A stretch of DNA of 64,000 bases from contig NZ_JABBGM010000010.1 of the NCBI RefSeq assembly GCF_012927405.1, positions 62,001 through 126,000 of the forward strand, written 5' to 3'. The stretch is from Novosphingobium olei. GTDB lineage: Bacteria; Pseudomonadota; Alphaproteobacteria; Sphingomonadales; Sphingomonadaceae. Position numbers and translations under genes: made by a program. The notes below the pieces were generated by a model that did no database searches, had not been told where the DNA came from, and worked only from the letters and a program-made list of their open reading frames with translations. This document shows positions 34,593 through 43,038 of the stretch, piece by piece (positions within the stretch are counted from its first letter, which is position 1; each line of letters opens with the position of its first letter).

Positions 34593-34666
34593 TGGATGCC
34601 CCGCGAGGATTCGAACCTCGATAGACGGAATCAGAATCCGTAGTCTTACCTTTAGACGACGGGGCA
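34593..34666 (-). tRNA. tRNA-Gln (anticodon CTG)
   Basis: On the minus strand the acceptor is TGCCCCG/CGGGGCA, the anticodon loop TTCTGAT gives CTG, the T-arm is CGAGGTTCGAATCCTCG, and CCA is encoded. Confidence 0.97.
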
Positions 34667-34826
34667 ACAAGAGGCGCGCACTTAGGCGCGGCTCAAGATC
34701 GTGTCAAGCCGCCCCAACAGCCTTTGCGGCAGGGTGCCTTGTGCCGGACACGCGGCATCGCTACCATGATGGTCAAGTACCCGTCGCGGATCAGCGCACG
34801 GGAGAACATAAAGCGATTTGACGATC

Positions 34827-36119
34827 ATGGCGGACTTCGATCCGCCGGCGAAGAAGCGGCGGGGGCAGCGCAGCGGCAGAAGAAAAGGCAAGAAGCCATC
34901 TTTGCCCAAGGCTGCGTCCCCTGAGGCGACCCGTAGTTCCGGGCCGTCCAGCCAGCCGAAGAGCGCCGGCGCAGGCAAGGGCCTCCCGCCTCCCCATGGC
35001 GGGACCGAAAGCGGACAAGATGCGGCCGCCCGCACGGTGGCATCGATCGGCGATGCTGCCCGCGCGCACGGCTGGACCAAGCCGATCCCCTATCACCGCC
35101 AAGCCTATGCCGCGATCGACCTTGGCACCAACAATTGCCGCCTGCTGATCGCGCGTCCTTCGGGTGACCATTTCGTGGTGATCGATGCCTTCAGCCGCGT
35201 CGTGCGCCTTGGCGAAGGCCTCGCGCAGTCCGGCCGTCTTTCCGATGCGGCGATGGACCGCGCTTTGGCGGCCCTTCACGTCTGCGCGGAAAAGCTGAAG
35301 AAGCGCAATGTGCATCTGGCGCGCTCGGTCGCGACGGAGGCCTGCCGGCGCGCCTCGAACGGGGCTGCCTTCATCGAGCGGGTCTACGAAGAAACCGGCA
35401 TCCGGCTCAACATCATCACGGCACAGGAAGAAGCCCGGCTTGCCGTGCTCGGCTGCCACATCCTGCTGGAACACGGCGATGGCCCGGCGATGATCTTCGA
35501 CATCGGGGGCGGATCCACGGAAATGGTGCTGGTCGACACGCGCGAGGCGGTGCCGCGCATTCTCGATTGGCAATCGGTCCCGTGGGGCGTGGTCTCGCTG
35601 ACCGAAGGCGTGGGCCCCATCGAGGACAGTCCCGAAGCGCGCGCCGCAGCCTATGCGGAAATGCGGCGGCGGGTCGACGAAGGCTTCGCCACGTTTTCCG
35701 AGCGCGTAGCCGACGAACGGGAACGCGCGGTGAAGCGCGGCGCGATCCGGCTGCTGGGCACCAGCGGCACAGTGACCACGCTCGCCAGCCTGCACCTTCA
35801 ACTGCCGCAATACGATCGCCGCGCGGTCGATGGCCTGATCGTGCCGACGCAATCGATGCGGGCGATCAGCCAGTCGCTTTCGCGCATGTCTCCGGCCGAA
35901 CGGGTTGCCGTGCCCTGCATCGGGCGCGAACGCGCCGATCTGGTGGTCGCGGGCTGCGCTATCCTGGAATCGATCTTCGACATCTGGCCTGCGGACCGCC
36001 TTGGCATTGCCGATCGCGGCATCCGCGAAGGCATCCTGCGCAGCCTGATGGCCGCAGGCAACGACGCCGAACGCAGCCGCGAAGCGCTGCGCAATCTCAA
36101 GAAAGGCGCGCGCGCATGA
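34827..36119 (+). CDS. Ppx/GppA family phosphatase
   Basis: This 430-residue ASKHA-fold enzyme degrades polyphosphate or converts pppGpp to ppGpp. After a basic, disordered N-terminus of about 85 residues come AAIDLGTNNCRLLIARP (phosphate-1 loop), TEACRRASNG and IFDIGGGSTEMVLVD (phosphate-2 loop). The ATG at 34827 is used; TTG at 34818 is possible and closer to GGAGA. Its stop overlaps the rlmE ATG (ATGA), the usual ppx-rlmE pairing of sphingomonads. Confidence 0.9.
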   Translation: MADFDPPAKKRRGQRSGRRKGKKPSLPKAASPEATRSSGPSSQPKSAGAGKGLPPPHGGTESGQDAAARTVASIGDAARAHGWTKPIPYHRQAYAAIDLGTNNCRLLIARPSGDHFVVIDAFSRVVRLGEGLAQSGRLSDAAMDRALAALHVCAEKLKKRNVHLARSVATEACRRASNGAAFIERVYEETGIRLNIITAQEEARLAVLGCHILLEHGDGPAMIFDIGGGSTEMVLVDTREAVPRILDWQSVPWGVVSLTEGVGPIEDSPEARAAAYAEMRRRVDEGFATFSERVADERERAVKRGAIRLLGTSGTVTTLASLHLQLPQYDRRAVDGLIVPTQSMRAISQSLSRMSPAERVAVPCIGRERADLVVAGCAILESIFDIWPADRLGIADRGIREGILRSLMAAGNDAERSREALRNLKKGARA

Positions 36120-36814
36120 GCCGTTCCGGACGTGACCCGCGCGAGCGGTTGAAGACAGGCAAGGGCCGCACCCAATCCTCTGTCCGCTGGCTTTCCCGCC
36201 AGCTGAACGACCCGTATGTCAAGCAGGCCAAGGCCGAGGGCTGGCGCAGCCGCGCCGCTTTCAAGCTGATCGAACTCGACGAAAAGTTCGGCCTGCTCAA
36301 AGGTGCCAAGCGCGTGGTCGATCTGGGGATCGCGCCCGGCGGGTGGAGCCAGGTGGTGCGCAAGAAGGCCCCGCAGGCGGCCGTCGTCGGCATCGACCTG
36401 CTGCCCACCGATCCGATCGACGGGGTGACGATCTTCGAGATGGACTTCATGGCCGATGAGGCGCCCGCCGCGCTGGAAGGCGCGCTCGACGGGCCTCCCG
36501 ACCTCGTGATCTCCGACATGGCGGCCAATACCGTGGGCCACAAGCAGACCGACCATTTGCGCACGATGGGACTGGTGGAGACGGCCGTCGACTTCGCCAT
36601 CACCACGCTCGCGCCTGGCGGTGCCTTCGTCGCCAAGGTGTTTGCCGGCGGCACGGACGGCGACCTGCTGCAGATCCTGAAGAAGAATTTCCGCACCGTG
36701 AAGCATGCCAAGCCGCCCGCGAGCCGCAAGGATTCGTCCGAGTGGTACGTCATCGCGCAAGGCTTCAAGGGCCGTTCTGCCCCGGCAGCCGAAGCGGCCG
36801 ACGAGGATGACTGA
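36116..36814 (+). CDS. rlmE: 23S rRNA 2'-O-ribose methyltransferase RlmE
   Basis: This 232-residue SAM-dependent enzyme methylates U2552 of 23S rRNA. It shows the FtsJ pattern: AEGWRSRAAFKLIELDEKFG with the first catalytic Lys, the SAM site VVDLGIAPGGWSQV, the Asp in DLVISDMAANTVGH, the Lys in AFVAKVFAGG and a Glu in SSEWYVIAQGF (K-D-K-E tetrad). An N-terminal basic tail of about 40 residues is slightly longer than in E. coli. Confidence 0.94.
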   Translation: MSRSGRDPRERLKTGKGRTQSSVRWLSRQLNDPYVKQAKAEGWRSRAAFKLIELDEKFGLLKGAKRVVDLGIAPGGWSQVVRKKAPQAAVVGIDLLPTDPIDGVTIFEMDFMADEAPAALEGALDGPPDLVISDMAANTVGHKQTDHLRTMGLVETAVDFAITTLAPGGAFVAKVFAGGTDGDLLQILKKNFRTVKHAKPPASRKDSSEWYVIAQGFKGRSAPAAEAADEDD

Positions 36815-36904
36815 CATTTCCACAGGCGGGGTTTTGCGCGAATCGGCGCAGGCGTCCTAAAGGCCCCGCTTCCAGTTTCCCTCAGCCTTTCCCGGAGTAT
36901 CCCG

Positions 36905-37141
36905 ATGGCCGAATCCGCCGACGACCGCCTGCGCCTTCTGATCGAGCGCATCGAGCGCCTCGAAGAAGAGAAGAAGGGCATCGGCGACGACATCAAGGAC
37001 GTCTACAACGAGGCCAAGGCCACCGGTTACGACGCAAAGATCATGCGCCAGATCGTCCGCCTGCGGAAAATGAAGCCCGACGACCGCCGCGAGATGGAAG
37101 CCGTGCTCGAAACCTACAAGAACGCGCTCGGCATCGACTGA
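36905..37141 (+). CDS. gapR: GapR family DNA-binding protein (DUF2312)
   Basis: This 78-residue coiled-coil protein has the family core RLLIERIERLEEEKKGIGDD, IKDVYNEAKATGYDAKIMRQ and IVRLRKMKPDDRRE. In Caulobacter GapR clamps overtwisted DNA ahead of polymerases and is needed for replication. The ATG at 36905 follows a GGAG. It stands alone with a strong hairpin behind it. Confidence 0.95.
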   Translation: MAESADDRLRLLIERIERLEEEKKGIGDDIKDVYNEAKATGYDAKIMRQIVRLRKMKPDDRREMEAVLETYKNALGID

Positions 37142-37145
37142 GCCC

Positions 37146-37177
37146 GTTCCGTCGCAGCCCCCGGCTGGCGACGGAAC
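37146..37177 (+). terminator. Hairpin after gapR
   Basis: GTTCCGTCGC (37146-37155) pairs with GCGACGGAAC (37168-37177) and an inner AGCC/GGCT extends it. There is no T-tract. Its 3' arm doubles as the GGAAC of a possible EcfG promoter for the next gene. Confidence 0.5.
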
Positions 37178-37197
37178 CGCCCCTTCCGGCCTCGGTT
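37173..37197 (+). promoter_or_regulatory. EcfG-like promoter candidate before the SDR gene
   Basis: GGAAC (37173-37177), 16 bp, then GGTT (37194-37197): one mismatch from the EcfG consensus, 33 bp before the SDR start. The same variant occurs on the kinase side of the nepR promoter. Confidence 0.35.
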
Positions 37198-37229
37198 GGC
37201 TTCTCGTCCCTTACTGCGAGAGCCAGCCG

Positions 37230-38102
37230 ATGTCCGAACAAGCCACCCTTTCCGCCGATGTCCGCCCGCCGATCCACGAAGACGGGCTGCCTGGACACGA
37301 ATCCACGCTGGAGCCCAAGCCGGAATGGCAGCCGCGCTTTCCCGGCTCGGGGCGGCTGAAGGGCAAGGTCGCGATCGTCACCGGCGCCGACAGCGGGATC
37401 GGTCGCGCCGTGGCCGTGCTGTTTGCGCGCGAAGGGGCCAAGGTCGCCATCGCCTACCTCAGCGAAGATGACGATGCGGCCAAAACGCGGACCCTGTGCG
37501 AAGCCGAGGGCGGCGAGGCGCTGACTTTTGCCGGAGACCTGGGCGATCCCGAAGTGGGCCAGGCACTGGTCGATCTGGTCATCGAAACCTGGGGCCAGCT
37601 GGACGTTCTGGTCAACAATGCGGGCGAGCAGCATCCCGACAAGGACATCCGCGACATTACAGCGGCGCAGCTGCAACGCACCTTCCAGACCAACATCTTC
37701 TCGATGTTCTACCTTGTGCAGGCGGCGCGTGAGCACCTGAAGGCCGGGGCGGCGATCGTGAACTGCACCTCGGTCACGATGTACCAGGGCGAAGCCGAAC
37801 TGCTCGACTATTCCAGCACCAAGGGAGCAATCACTGCCTTCACGCGCTCGCTGTCGGAAAACCTGATCGGCCATGGCATCCGGGTCAACGCGGTTGCCCC
37901 GGGGCCGATCTGGACGCCTTTGAACCCGAGTGGCGGGGCAAGCCCCGAAAAGCTCGAACACTTCGGCGAAAAGACGCCGATTGGCCGGCCGGGCCAACCC
38001 AACGAGGTCGCGCCGGCCTTCCTGTTCCTTGCCTGCGAGGATTCGTCCTACATGTCGGGCCAGGTGCTCCATCCCAATGGCGGAACCATCGTCAACGGCT
38101 GA
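37230..38102 (+). CDS. SDR family oxidoreductase (YghA/general stress type)
   Basis: This 290-residue Rossmann enzyme has the NAD(P) motif TGADSGIGRAVAVLFAREGA, the NNAG motif and the catalytic Y-x3-K in LLDYSSTKGAI. The long N-terminal extension (HEDGLPGHESTLEPKPEW) is characteristic of the YghA/GsiB-like group of about 285-300 residues, often stress-induced in bacteria. A candidate EcfG promoter variant lies upstream. Substrate unknown. Confidence 0.88.
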   Translation: MSEQATLSADVRPPIHEDGLPGHESTLEPKPEWQPRFPGSGRLKGKVAIVTGADSGIGRAVAVLFAREGAKVAIAYLSEDDDAAKTRTLCEAEGGEALTFAGDLGDPEVGQALVDLVIETWGQLDVLVNNAGEQHPDKDIRDITAAQLQRTFQTNIFSMFYLVQAAREHLKAGAAIVNCTSVTMYQGEAELLDYSSTKGAITAFTRSLSENLIGHGIRVNAVAPGPIWTPLNPSGGASPEKLEHFGEKTPIGRPGQPNEVAPAFLFLACEDSSYMSGQVLHPNGGTIVNG

Positions 38103-38172
38103 GCGCTGGCAGCCTTTACCTACGCGACCAGCACGGTAGTCTCCGCTGCAACTACAGGGGAGATTACCGTCG

Positions 38173-39471
38173 ATGCGCCGCGTTCTTGCCGCCACCTTGC
38201 TGGCCACCAGCCTTTCACCCGTCGTCGCGCAGGCGGCGGACATCACCTACATCCACGCCGGCCATCTGCTAGACCAGCCAGGAAAAGCGCCGCGCGGCGC
38301 ATCGACCGTGATCGTCACCGATGGCAAGGTAACCGAAATCCGCGATGGCAGCGTGCCTGCACCGGCCGGGGCGAAGGTTGTCGAGCTTGGCGACAAGTTT
38401 GTTTTGCCGGGCCTGACCGATCTTCACGTCCACCTGTTCAGCGATGGCGATCCGGTGAAGGCGCGGCTCGAAGCGACCACGCGCGACCGCGAGGACGGCG
38501 CCTTCATCGCCGCCGAGCACGCCAGGGAAACGCTCGAAGCAGGCTTCACCACGGTGCGCGATCTGGGCGGTCCGCCACGCGGCATCCGCGCGCTGCGCGA
38601 TGCGACCGCGCGCGGCGACATCGAGGGGCCCACGATCGTAAATGCGGGCGAAATGATCTCGGTCTCGGGCGGCCACGGCGACAATAACGGTCTTAACGAA
38701 GAGAGCTTCGACGCCTTCCACCCGCGCGATTACAACAACGTGTGCAATGGTGCGGACGATTGTCGCCGGGCCGTGCGCGAACAGATCCGCCTTGGCGCGC
38801 AGGTCATCAAGTTTGCCGCGACGGGTGGCGTTCTGTCGAACGTTGCCGGCGGGCTTGGCCAGCAAATGACCAGCGAAGAGATGAAGGCGGTGATCGAAAC
38901 CGCGCACAGCTTCGGCCGCAAGGTTGCAGCGCACAGCCATGCCGCGGCTGGCACGGCGGCGGCTGTGGCGCAGGGCGTGGATTCGATCGAGCACGGCACC
39001 TTCCTTGACGAGCCGACCGTCAAGGCAATGGTCGCGCATGGCACATGGCTGGTGCCGACGATGATGGCGCCGGTTGCCGCCTTGGCCCAGGCGCGAGCCG
39101 GTGCCTTGCCGCCGGCCTCGATCGCGAAGGCCGAACAGGCCGCGGCGGCGATGAAAGCCAGTCATCGACTTGCCATCCGCTCGGGCGTGAAGATCGCCTT
39201 CGGCACCGATACCGGTGTATCGAAGCACGGCCTGAACGCGCAGGAATTCGCTCTGATGGTCGAGGCGGGCATGACCCCGATGCAGGCGATCGTCGCAGCG
39301 ACCACGAACGCCGCGGAATTGTTGGGGCGGACCGACACGGTCGGACGGATCGCGCCGGGCATGCCGGCCGATATCATCGCGGTGGGCGGCGATCCGCTGG
39401 ACGACGTGTCGCGGCTGGAGCACGTCGATTTCGTGATGAAGGGCGGCAAGGTGATCAAGGCCGGGTCATGA
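38173..39471 (+). CDS. Exported amidohydrolase family protein
   Basis: This 432-residue metal-dependent hydrolase has a signal peptide (MRRVLAATLLATSLSPVVAQA). The TIM-barrel metal motif is GLTDLHVHLF (H-x-H), followed by the Lys site in AQVIKFAATGG, His in AAHSHAAAGT and DSIEHGTFLDE, and the Asp in AFGTDTGVSKHG. This matches the imidazolonepropionase-like / Xaa-Pro dipeptidase (prolidase) branch, so it may cleave dipeptides or cyclic amides in the periplasm. Its stop overlaps the next ATG (ATGA). Confidence 0.88.
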   Translation: MRRVLAATLLATSLSPVVAQAADITYIHAGHLLDQPGKAPRGASTVIVTDGKVTEIRDGSVPAPAGAKVVELGDKFVLPGLTDLHVHLFSDGDPVKARLEATTRDREDGAFIAAEHARETLEAGFTTVRDLGGPPRGIRALRDATARGDIEGPTIVNAGEMISVSGGHGDNNGLNEESFDAFHPRDYNNVCNGADDCRRAVREQIRLGAQVIKFAATGGVLSNVAGGLGQQMTSEEMKAVIETAHSFGRKVAAHSHAAAGTAAAVAQGVDSIEHGTFLDEPTVKAMVAHGTWLVPTMMAPVAALAQARAGALPPASIAKAEQAAAAMKASHRLAIRSGVKIAFGTDTGVSKHGLNAQEFALMVEAGMTPMQAIVAATTNAAELLGRTDTVGRIAPGMPADIIAVGGDPLDDVSRLEHVDFVMKGGKVIKAGS

Positions 39472-39959
39472 CCTTCGCGATCCGCGATGCCTCGGCCGCC
39501 GATGCCGCTGCTTGCGCCGCGATCTACCGCCCCCATGTCGAAGAAAGCTGGGCGAGCTTCGAACTGGACGCGCCCGATGCGGTTGAGATGGCCGAGCGGA
39601 TCACCAGCTACGGGACCAGCCATGCATGGCTGGTCGCCACACAGGACGGCGCGGTGGCGGGATATGCCTATGGCAGTGCACACCGCGCCCGGGCCGCCTA
39701 TGCTTCGTCCTGCGACGTAGCGGTTTACGTCGCAGCGGATCGCGCAGGGCAAGGCGTGGGTCGCGCGCTCTATGCGGAACTGCTGCCGCGCCTGAGCCGT
39801 CACGGCTTTCATGCAGCCTTCGCCGGCATTGCCCTGCCCAACGCGGCGAGTATCGCGCTGCATGAAGGTGCTGGCTTCACCCCGATCGGGGTTTACCGCG
39901 AAGTCGGCTGGAAGCTGGGTGCGTGGCGCGACGTCGGGTGGTGGCAGCGCCTGCTATAG
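39468..39959 (+). CDS. GNAT acetyltransferase, phosphinothricin acetyltransferase-like
   Basis: This 163-residue protein matches the PAT/bar-like GNAT group: IRDASAADAAACAAIYRPHV, SWASFELDAPDAVEMAERI, the acetyl-CoA loop DRAGQGVGRALYAELLPRL and GFTPIGVYREVGWKLGAWRD with VGWWQ. Such enzymes acetylate small amines including methionine sulfone or related compounds. It is translationally coupled to the amidohydrolase and overlaps the convergent CPBP gene by 6 bp. Confidence 0.9.
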   Translation: MTFAIRDASAADAAACAAIYRPHVEESWASFELDAPDAVEMAERITSYGTSHAWLVATQDGAVAGYAYGSAHRARAAYASSCDVAVYVAADRAGQGVGRALYAELLPRLSRHGFHAAFAGIALPNAASIALHEGAGFTPIGVYREVGWKLGAWRDVGWWQRLL

Positions 39960-40658
39960 AATCGACAACATGGCGGCGAGGCCGAGTGCCAGCGCGTTGG
40001 AGGTCATGTGCAGCAGGATCGACGCTGGCAGGCCCAGCCGCATCCGCACGAACCCGGTGGTCAGCCCGGTCCACAGTTGCGGTAGCACCAGCGCGAGCGC
40101 GGGAACGCTGAACCGCGGATAGTTGGCAAGGTGAGACAGCGCGAAGATCCCGGCGCTGGCGTAGAAGAAAAGCGGCAAGGCACGCTCGAACAGTGCGAGC
40201 GGCGGGCGGCGGCGCAGCGCGAACCAGCCCGCAGGCGCGGCCACGAGCAGGACGAGAACTCCCACGCTCGTGAGCAGCGGCGCGGCCCCGATCGTTGCAG
40301 CGATCCCCAACGTGACAAGCGCCGCAAGGCAGCCGAGCAGCCACAAGGCGCGCGGCCTGCCTGTCAGCCAGCCCCGGAATATCGCTTCCTCCAGCACGGG
40401 CGCCACCAGCACGACCAAGGGCGCCATGACTTGCGGCGCCAGCTTGCCATAGGCATCGGGAGCGGGCAGCGCGAAAGCCGCCTGCCAGGCCTTCAGGAAG
40501 GGCAGCAACACCAACAGCAGGACGATCAGATGCAGGGCCGCCATGCCCAGCCACAGGCGCCCCGCCCCGGCTGCGCGCAGGCCCGATGGCGTCAGCAGCA
40601 CGGGTCGGCGCAAATAGTTGCGAAAGGCTGCGAAAGCGTCGGGGATCAGGCCGTTCAT
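39954..40658 (-). CDS. CPBP family intramembrane metalloprotease
   Basis: This 234-residue protein has about six to seven membrane segments. The catalytic motif is APVLEEAIFRGWLTG (E-E-x3-R), with a second His in ALSHLANYP and a third candidate in LLHMTSNALALG. The Rce1-like CPBP family cleaves within the membrane; bacterial substrates are mostly unknown. The gene is divergent from yebC, with a 19-bp perfect dyad in between. Confidence 0.87.
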   Translation of the reverse strand: MNGLIPDAFAAFRNYLRRPVLLTPSGLRAAGAGRLWLGMAALHLIVLLLVLLPFLKAWQAAFALPAPDAYGKLAPQVMAPLVVLVAPVLEEAIFRGWLTGRPRALWLLGCLAALVTLGIAATIGAAPLLTSVGVLVLLVAAPAGWFALRRRPPLALFERALPLFFYASAGIFALSHLANYPRFSVPALALVLPQLWTGLTTGFVRMRLGLPASILLHMTSNALALGLAAMLSIL

Positions 40659-40709
40659 GATGCCGGTATGGCGGTCTACGCGTTAATACCGGCCTAGCAC
40701 GCGGGACTT

Positions 40710-40728
40710 GCGGCCAAAGTTTGGCCGC
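40710..40728. promoter_or_regulatory. Perfect dyad GCGGCCAAA-G-TTTGGCCGC
   Basis: A 19-bp palindrome sits in the 147-bp gap between CPBP and yebC, 52 and 78 bp from the two starts. It could be an operator for either divergent gene. Confidence 0.45.
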
Positions 40729-40805
40729 CAAAGATTGCCCGCATCCGCCGAAACGGCTAGGGCCGCCCCAGATTCACTCCATCAAGAGCCGCAAGAAGCA
40801 CGACC

Positions 40806-41570
40806 ATGGCAGGCCATTCCAAATTCAAGAACATCATGCATCGCAAGGGCGCGCAGGACAAGAAGCGCTCCGCGATGTTCTCCAAGCTCAGCCGCGAAAT
40901 CACCGTGGCGGCGAAGATGGGCATGCCGGATCCGGACATGAACCCGCGTCTGCGCGCTGCGATCAACGCGGCCAAGGCGCAGTCGATGCCCAAGGACAAC
41001 ATCGCCCGCGCGATCGACAAGGCGAGCAAGGGCGAAGGCGATAACTATGAAGAAGTGCGCTACGAAGGCTACGGCCCGGGCGGCGTCGCGATCATCGTCG
41101 AAGCGCTGACCGACAACCGCAACCGCACCGCGACCAACGTGCGCACCGCGTTCGCCAAGAACGGCGGCAACCTTGGCGCCAGCGGCGCGGTGAGCCACGG
41201 CTTCGAACGGCTCGGCCTGATCGAATACCCGGGCAAGGCGGGTGACGAGGAGAAGGTCCTCGAAGCCGCGATCGAAGCGGGCGCCGAAGACGTCGAGAGC
41301 GATCCGGGCGATGGCGACGAAAACCCCGGCAGCCACCAGATCTGGGTCGCGGTCGAATCGCTGCACGAAGTGGCGCGCGAACTGGAAAAGACCCTGGGCG
41401 AGGCCGAAGGCGTCAAGCTCGCGTGGAAGCCCAGCATGAAGACCTCGGTCGACGCGGACAACGCCGCGACGCTGCTCAAGCTGATCGACGTGCTTGAGGA
41501 CGACGACGACGTCCAGACCGTCTGGGGGAATTATGACATTCCCGACGACGTGATGGAAACGCTGGGCTGA
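40806..41570 (+). CDS. yebC: YebC/PmpR family protein
   Basis: This 254-residue DUF28 protein starts MAGHSKFKNIMHRKGAQDKK and has KLSREITVAAKMGMPDPDMN, YEGYGPGGVAIIVEALTDN and an acidic middle region. The family has been described both as a DNA-binding regulator and, more recently, as a ribosome-associated factor for difficult peptide stretches. It leads a run with the DUF3147 gene and ruvC, as in many bacteria where yebC lies next to ruvC. Confidence 0.93.
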   Translation: MAGHSKFKNIMHRKGAQDKKRSAMFSKLSREITVAAKMGMPDPDMNPRLRAAINAAKAQSMPKDNIARAIDKASKGEGDNYEEVRYEGYGPGGVAIIVEALTDNRNRTATNVRTAFAKNGGNLGASGAVSHGFERLGLIEYPGKAGDEEKVLEAAIEAGAEDVESDPGDGDENPGSHQIWVAVESLHEVARELEKTLGEAEGVKLAWKPSMKTSVDADNAATLLKLIDVLEDDDDVQTVWGNYDIPDDVMETLG

Positions 41571-41575
41571 TCGAC

Positions 41576-41926
41576 ATGTGGCAAGTGGCCGCGAAGGCGC
41601 TGCTCTCGGGCGTGCTGATCGCGGCCATCGCCGAAATCGGCAAGCGCCTGCCCGCACTGGGCGCGCTCGTCGCGTCGCTGCCGCTGGTTTCGGTGCTGGG
41701 CATGATCTTCCTGTGGCATGCCCGGCCGGATCCCGAAAACATGGCCGTCCATGCCGAGGCGACCTTCTGGTACGTCCTGCCCAGCCTGCCGATGTTCCTC
41801 CTGATCCCGGCTCTGTTGCGGCATGGCACGCCGTTCTGGCTGGCGCTCGCGGCCGGGTGCATGCTGACCATCGCGCTCTACCTTGGCATGATGCATTTCG
41901 GGCCGCGCTTCGGCCTGAAGCTGTGA
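41576..41926 (+). CDS. DUF3147 family small membrane protein
   Basis: This 116-residue protein has four hydrophobic segments (about 5-25, 28-47, 63-85, 88-108) and starts MWQVAAKALLSGVLIAAIAE, matching DUF3147. Function unknown. It begins 5 bp after the yebC stop and ends 13 bp before ruvC, so the three are probably one transcript. Confidence 0.82.
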   Translation: MWQVAAKALLSGVLIAAIAEIGKRLPALGALVASLPLVSVLGMIFLWHARPDPENMAVHAEATFWYVLPSLPMFLLIPALLRHGTPFWLALAAGCMLTIALYLGMMHFGPRFGLKL

Positions 41927-41939
41927 TGCGCGCGCCGCG

Positions 41940-42416
41940 ATGATCATCCTGGGAATCGACCCCGGCCTCACCTGCACCGGCTGGGGAATCGTATCCAAGG
42001 CCGGCAGCCGATTGAGCCATGTCGCCAACGGCCAGATCCGCACCGATGCCAAGGCAAGCATGGCCGAGCGCCTTGTCGAACTCGACGCCGCGCTCGCCAC
42101 CGTGATCGACCTCTACAAGCCTGACAGCGGCGCGGTGGAGGAAGTCTTCGTCAACGTGAACCCGCAGTCGACGTTGAAGCTGGGCCAGGCGCGAGGCGTC
42201 GCGATGCTGTCGGTCGCGCGCGCAGGAATCCCGGTCGCGGAATACCCGACCAAGGTAATCAAGAAGGCGCTCGTCGGTACCGGTGGCGCCGAAAAGCAGC
42301 AGATCCAGCACATGCTCAAGGTGCTGCTGCCCGGCGTAAAGCTCGCGGGCGAGGATGCGTCGGACGCGCTGGCCGTGGCGATCACGCACGCGAACATGCT
42401 CGGCAGCCATCGCTGA
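41940..42416 (+). CDS. ruvC: Holliday junction endodeoxyribonuclease RuvC
   Basis: This 158-residue resolvase cuts Holliday junctions. Acidic active-site residues are visible: D7 in ILGIDPGLT, E in GAVEEVFVN, and the late Asp pair in GEDASDALAVAITH. Length is slightly under the E. coli protein because the C-terminus is short. It is separated from ruvA-ruvB by two unrelated genes. Confidence 0.95.
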   Translation: MIILGIDPGLTCTGWGIVSKAGSRLSHVANGQIRTDAKASMAERLVELDAALATVIDLYKPDSGAVEEVFVNVNPQSTLKLGQARGVAMLSVARAGIPVAEYPTKVIKKALVGTGGAEKQQIQHMLKVLLPGVKLAGEDASDALAVAITHANMLGSHR

Positions 42417-42479
42417 CCTGTCCAATCCGTAGGGTTGCGGTCATCGCGGTGCCAGACGAGACGCGACACACTCGCGCGC

Positions 42480-43034
42480 ATGGAAGTCGAAGTCTCTGCC
42501 GAAGCCAAGGACAAGCGCCTGAACCGCGCGGTTGCGATCACCGTGGTGGCGCTGTCGGTGTTCACCGGCGTCTGCGGCATCAAGGACGGCAACATCGTCC
42601 AGGCGATGGAGGCCGCGCAATCGAAGTCGGTCGACCTCTGGAACGAATATCAGGCGACCCGGACGAAGCAGCACCTGGTGGAAACGTCGCGGGCGCAACT
42701 CGCGGCGCTCGCCCCGGCGGGAAAGGCGGACCCCGCGCTGGCAATCTTCGATCGCGACAGCGCACGCTACCGCAGCGAGGCTCCGGCGCTTGCCGTGCAG
42801 GCCAAGGCGCAAGCCGATCTCTATGACGCGCTGAACGTCCACGACGACCAGTTCGACGCAAGCGAGGCTGCCATCTCCACCGCGATCTCGATGGCCGCGG
42901 TGGCTGCGCTGGTGGAAAGTGCCACCGTGCTGGCAGCTGCGTGGGCGATCGGTGCCTTCGGCGTGTTCATGGGCCTGTGCGGCTTCCTGGGGCTCGGCTT
43001 TCACCCCGACGTGCTGAGCAATCTGCTCGGCTAG
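42480..43034 (+). CDS. DUF4337 family protein
   Basis: This 184-residue protein has an N-terminal membrane helix (AVAITVVALSVFTGVCGIKD), a central helical region with a long amphipathic stretch starting VDLWNEYQATRTKQ, and two C-terminal membrane helices. The arrangement SKSVDLWNEYQAT matches DUF4337; function unknown. It is convergent with the GT-C gene, 4 bp apart. Confidence 0.8.
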   Translation: MEVEVSAEAKDKRLNRAVAITVVALSVFTGVCGIKDGNIVQAMEAAQSKSVDLWNEYQATRTKQHLVETSRAQLAALAPAGKADPALAIFDRDSARYRSEAPALAVQAKAQADLYDALNVHDDQFDASEAAISTAISMAAVAALVESATVLAAAWAIGAFGVFMGLCGFLGLGFHPDVLSNLLG

Positions 43035-43038
43035 ACCG

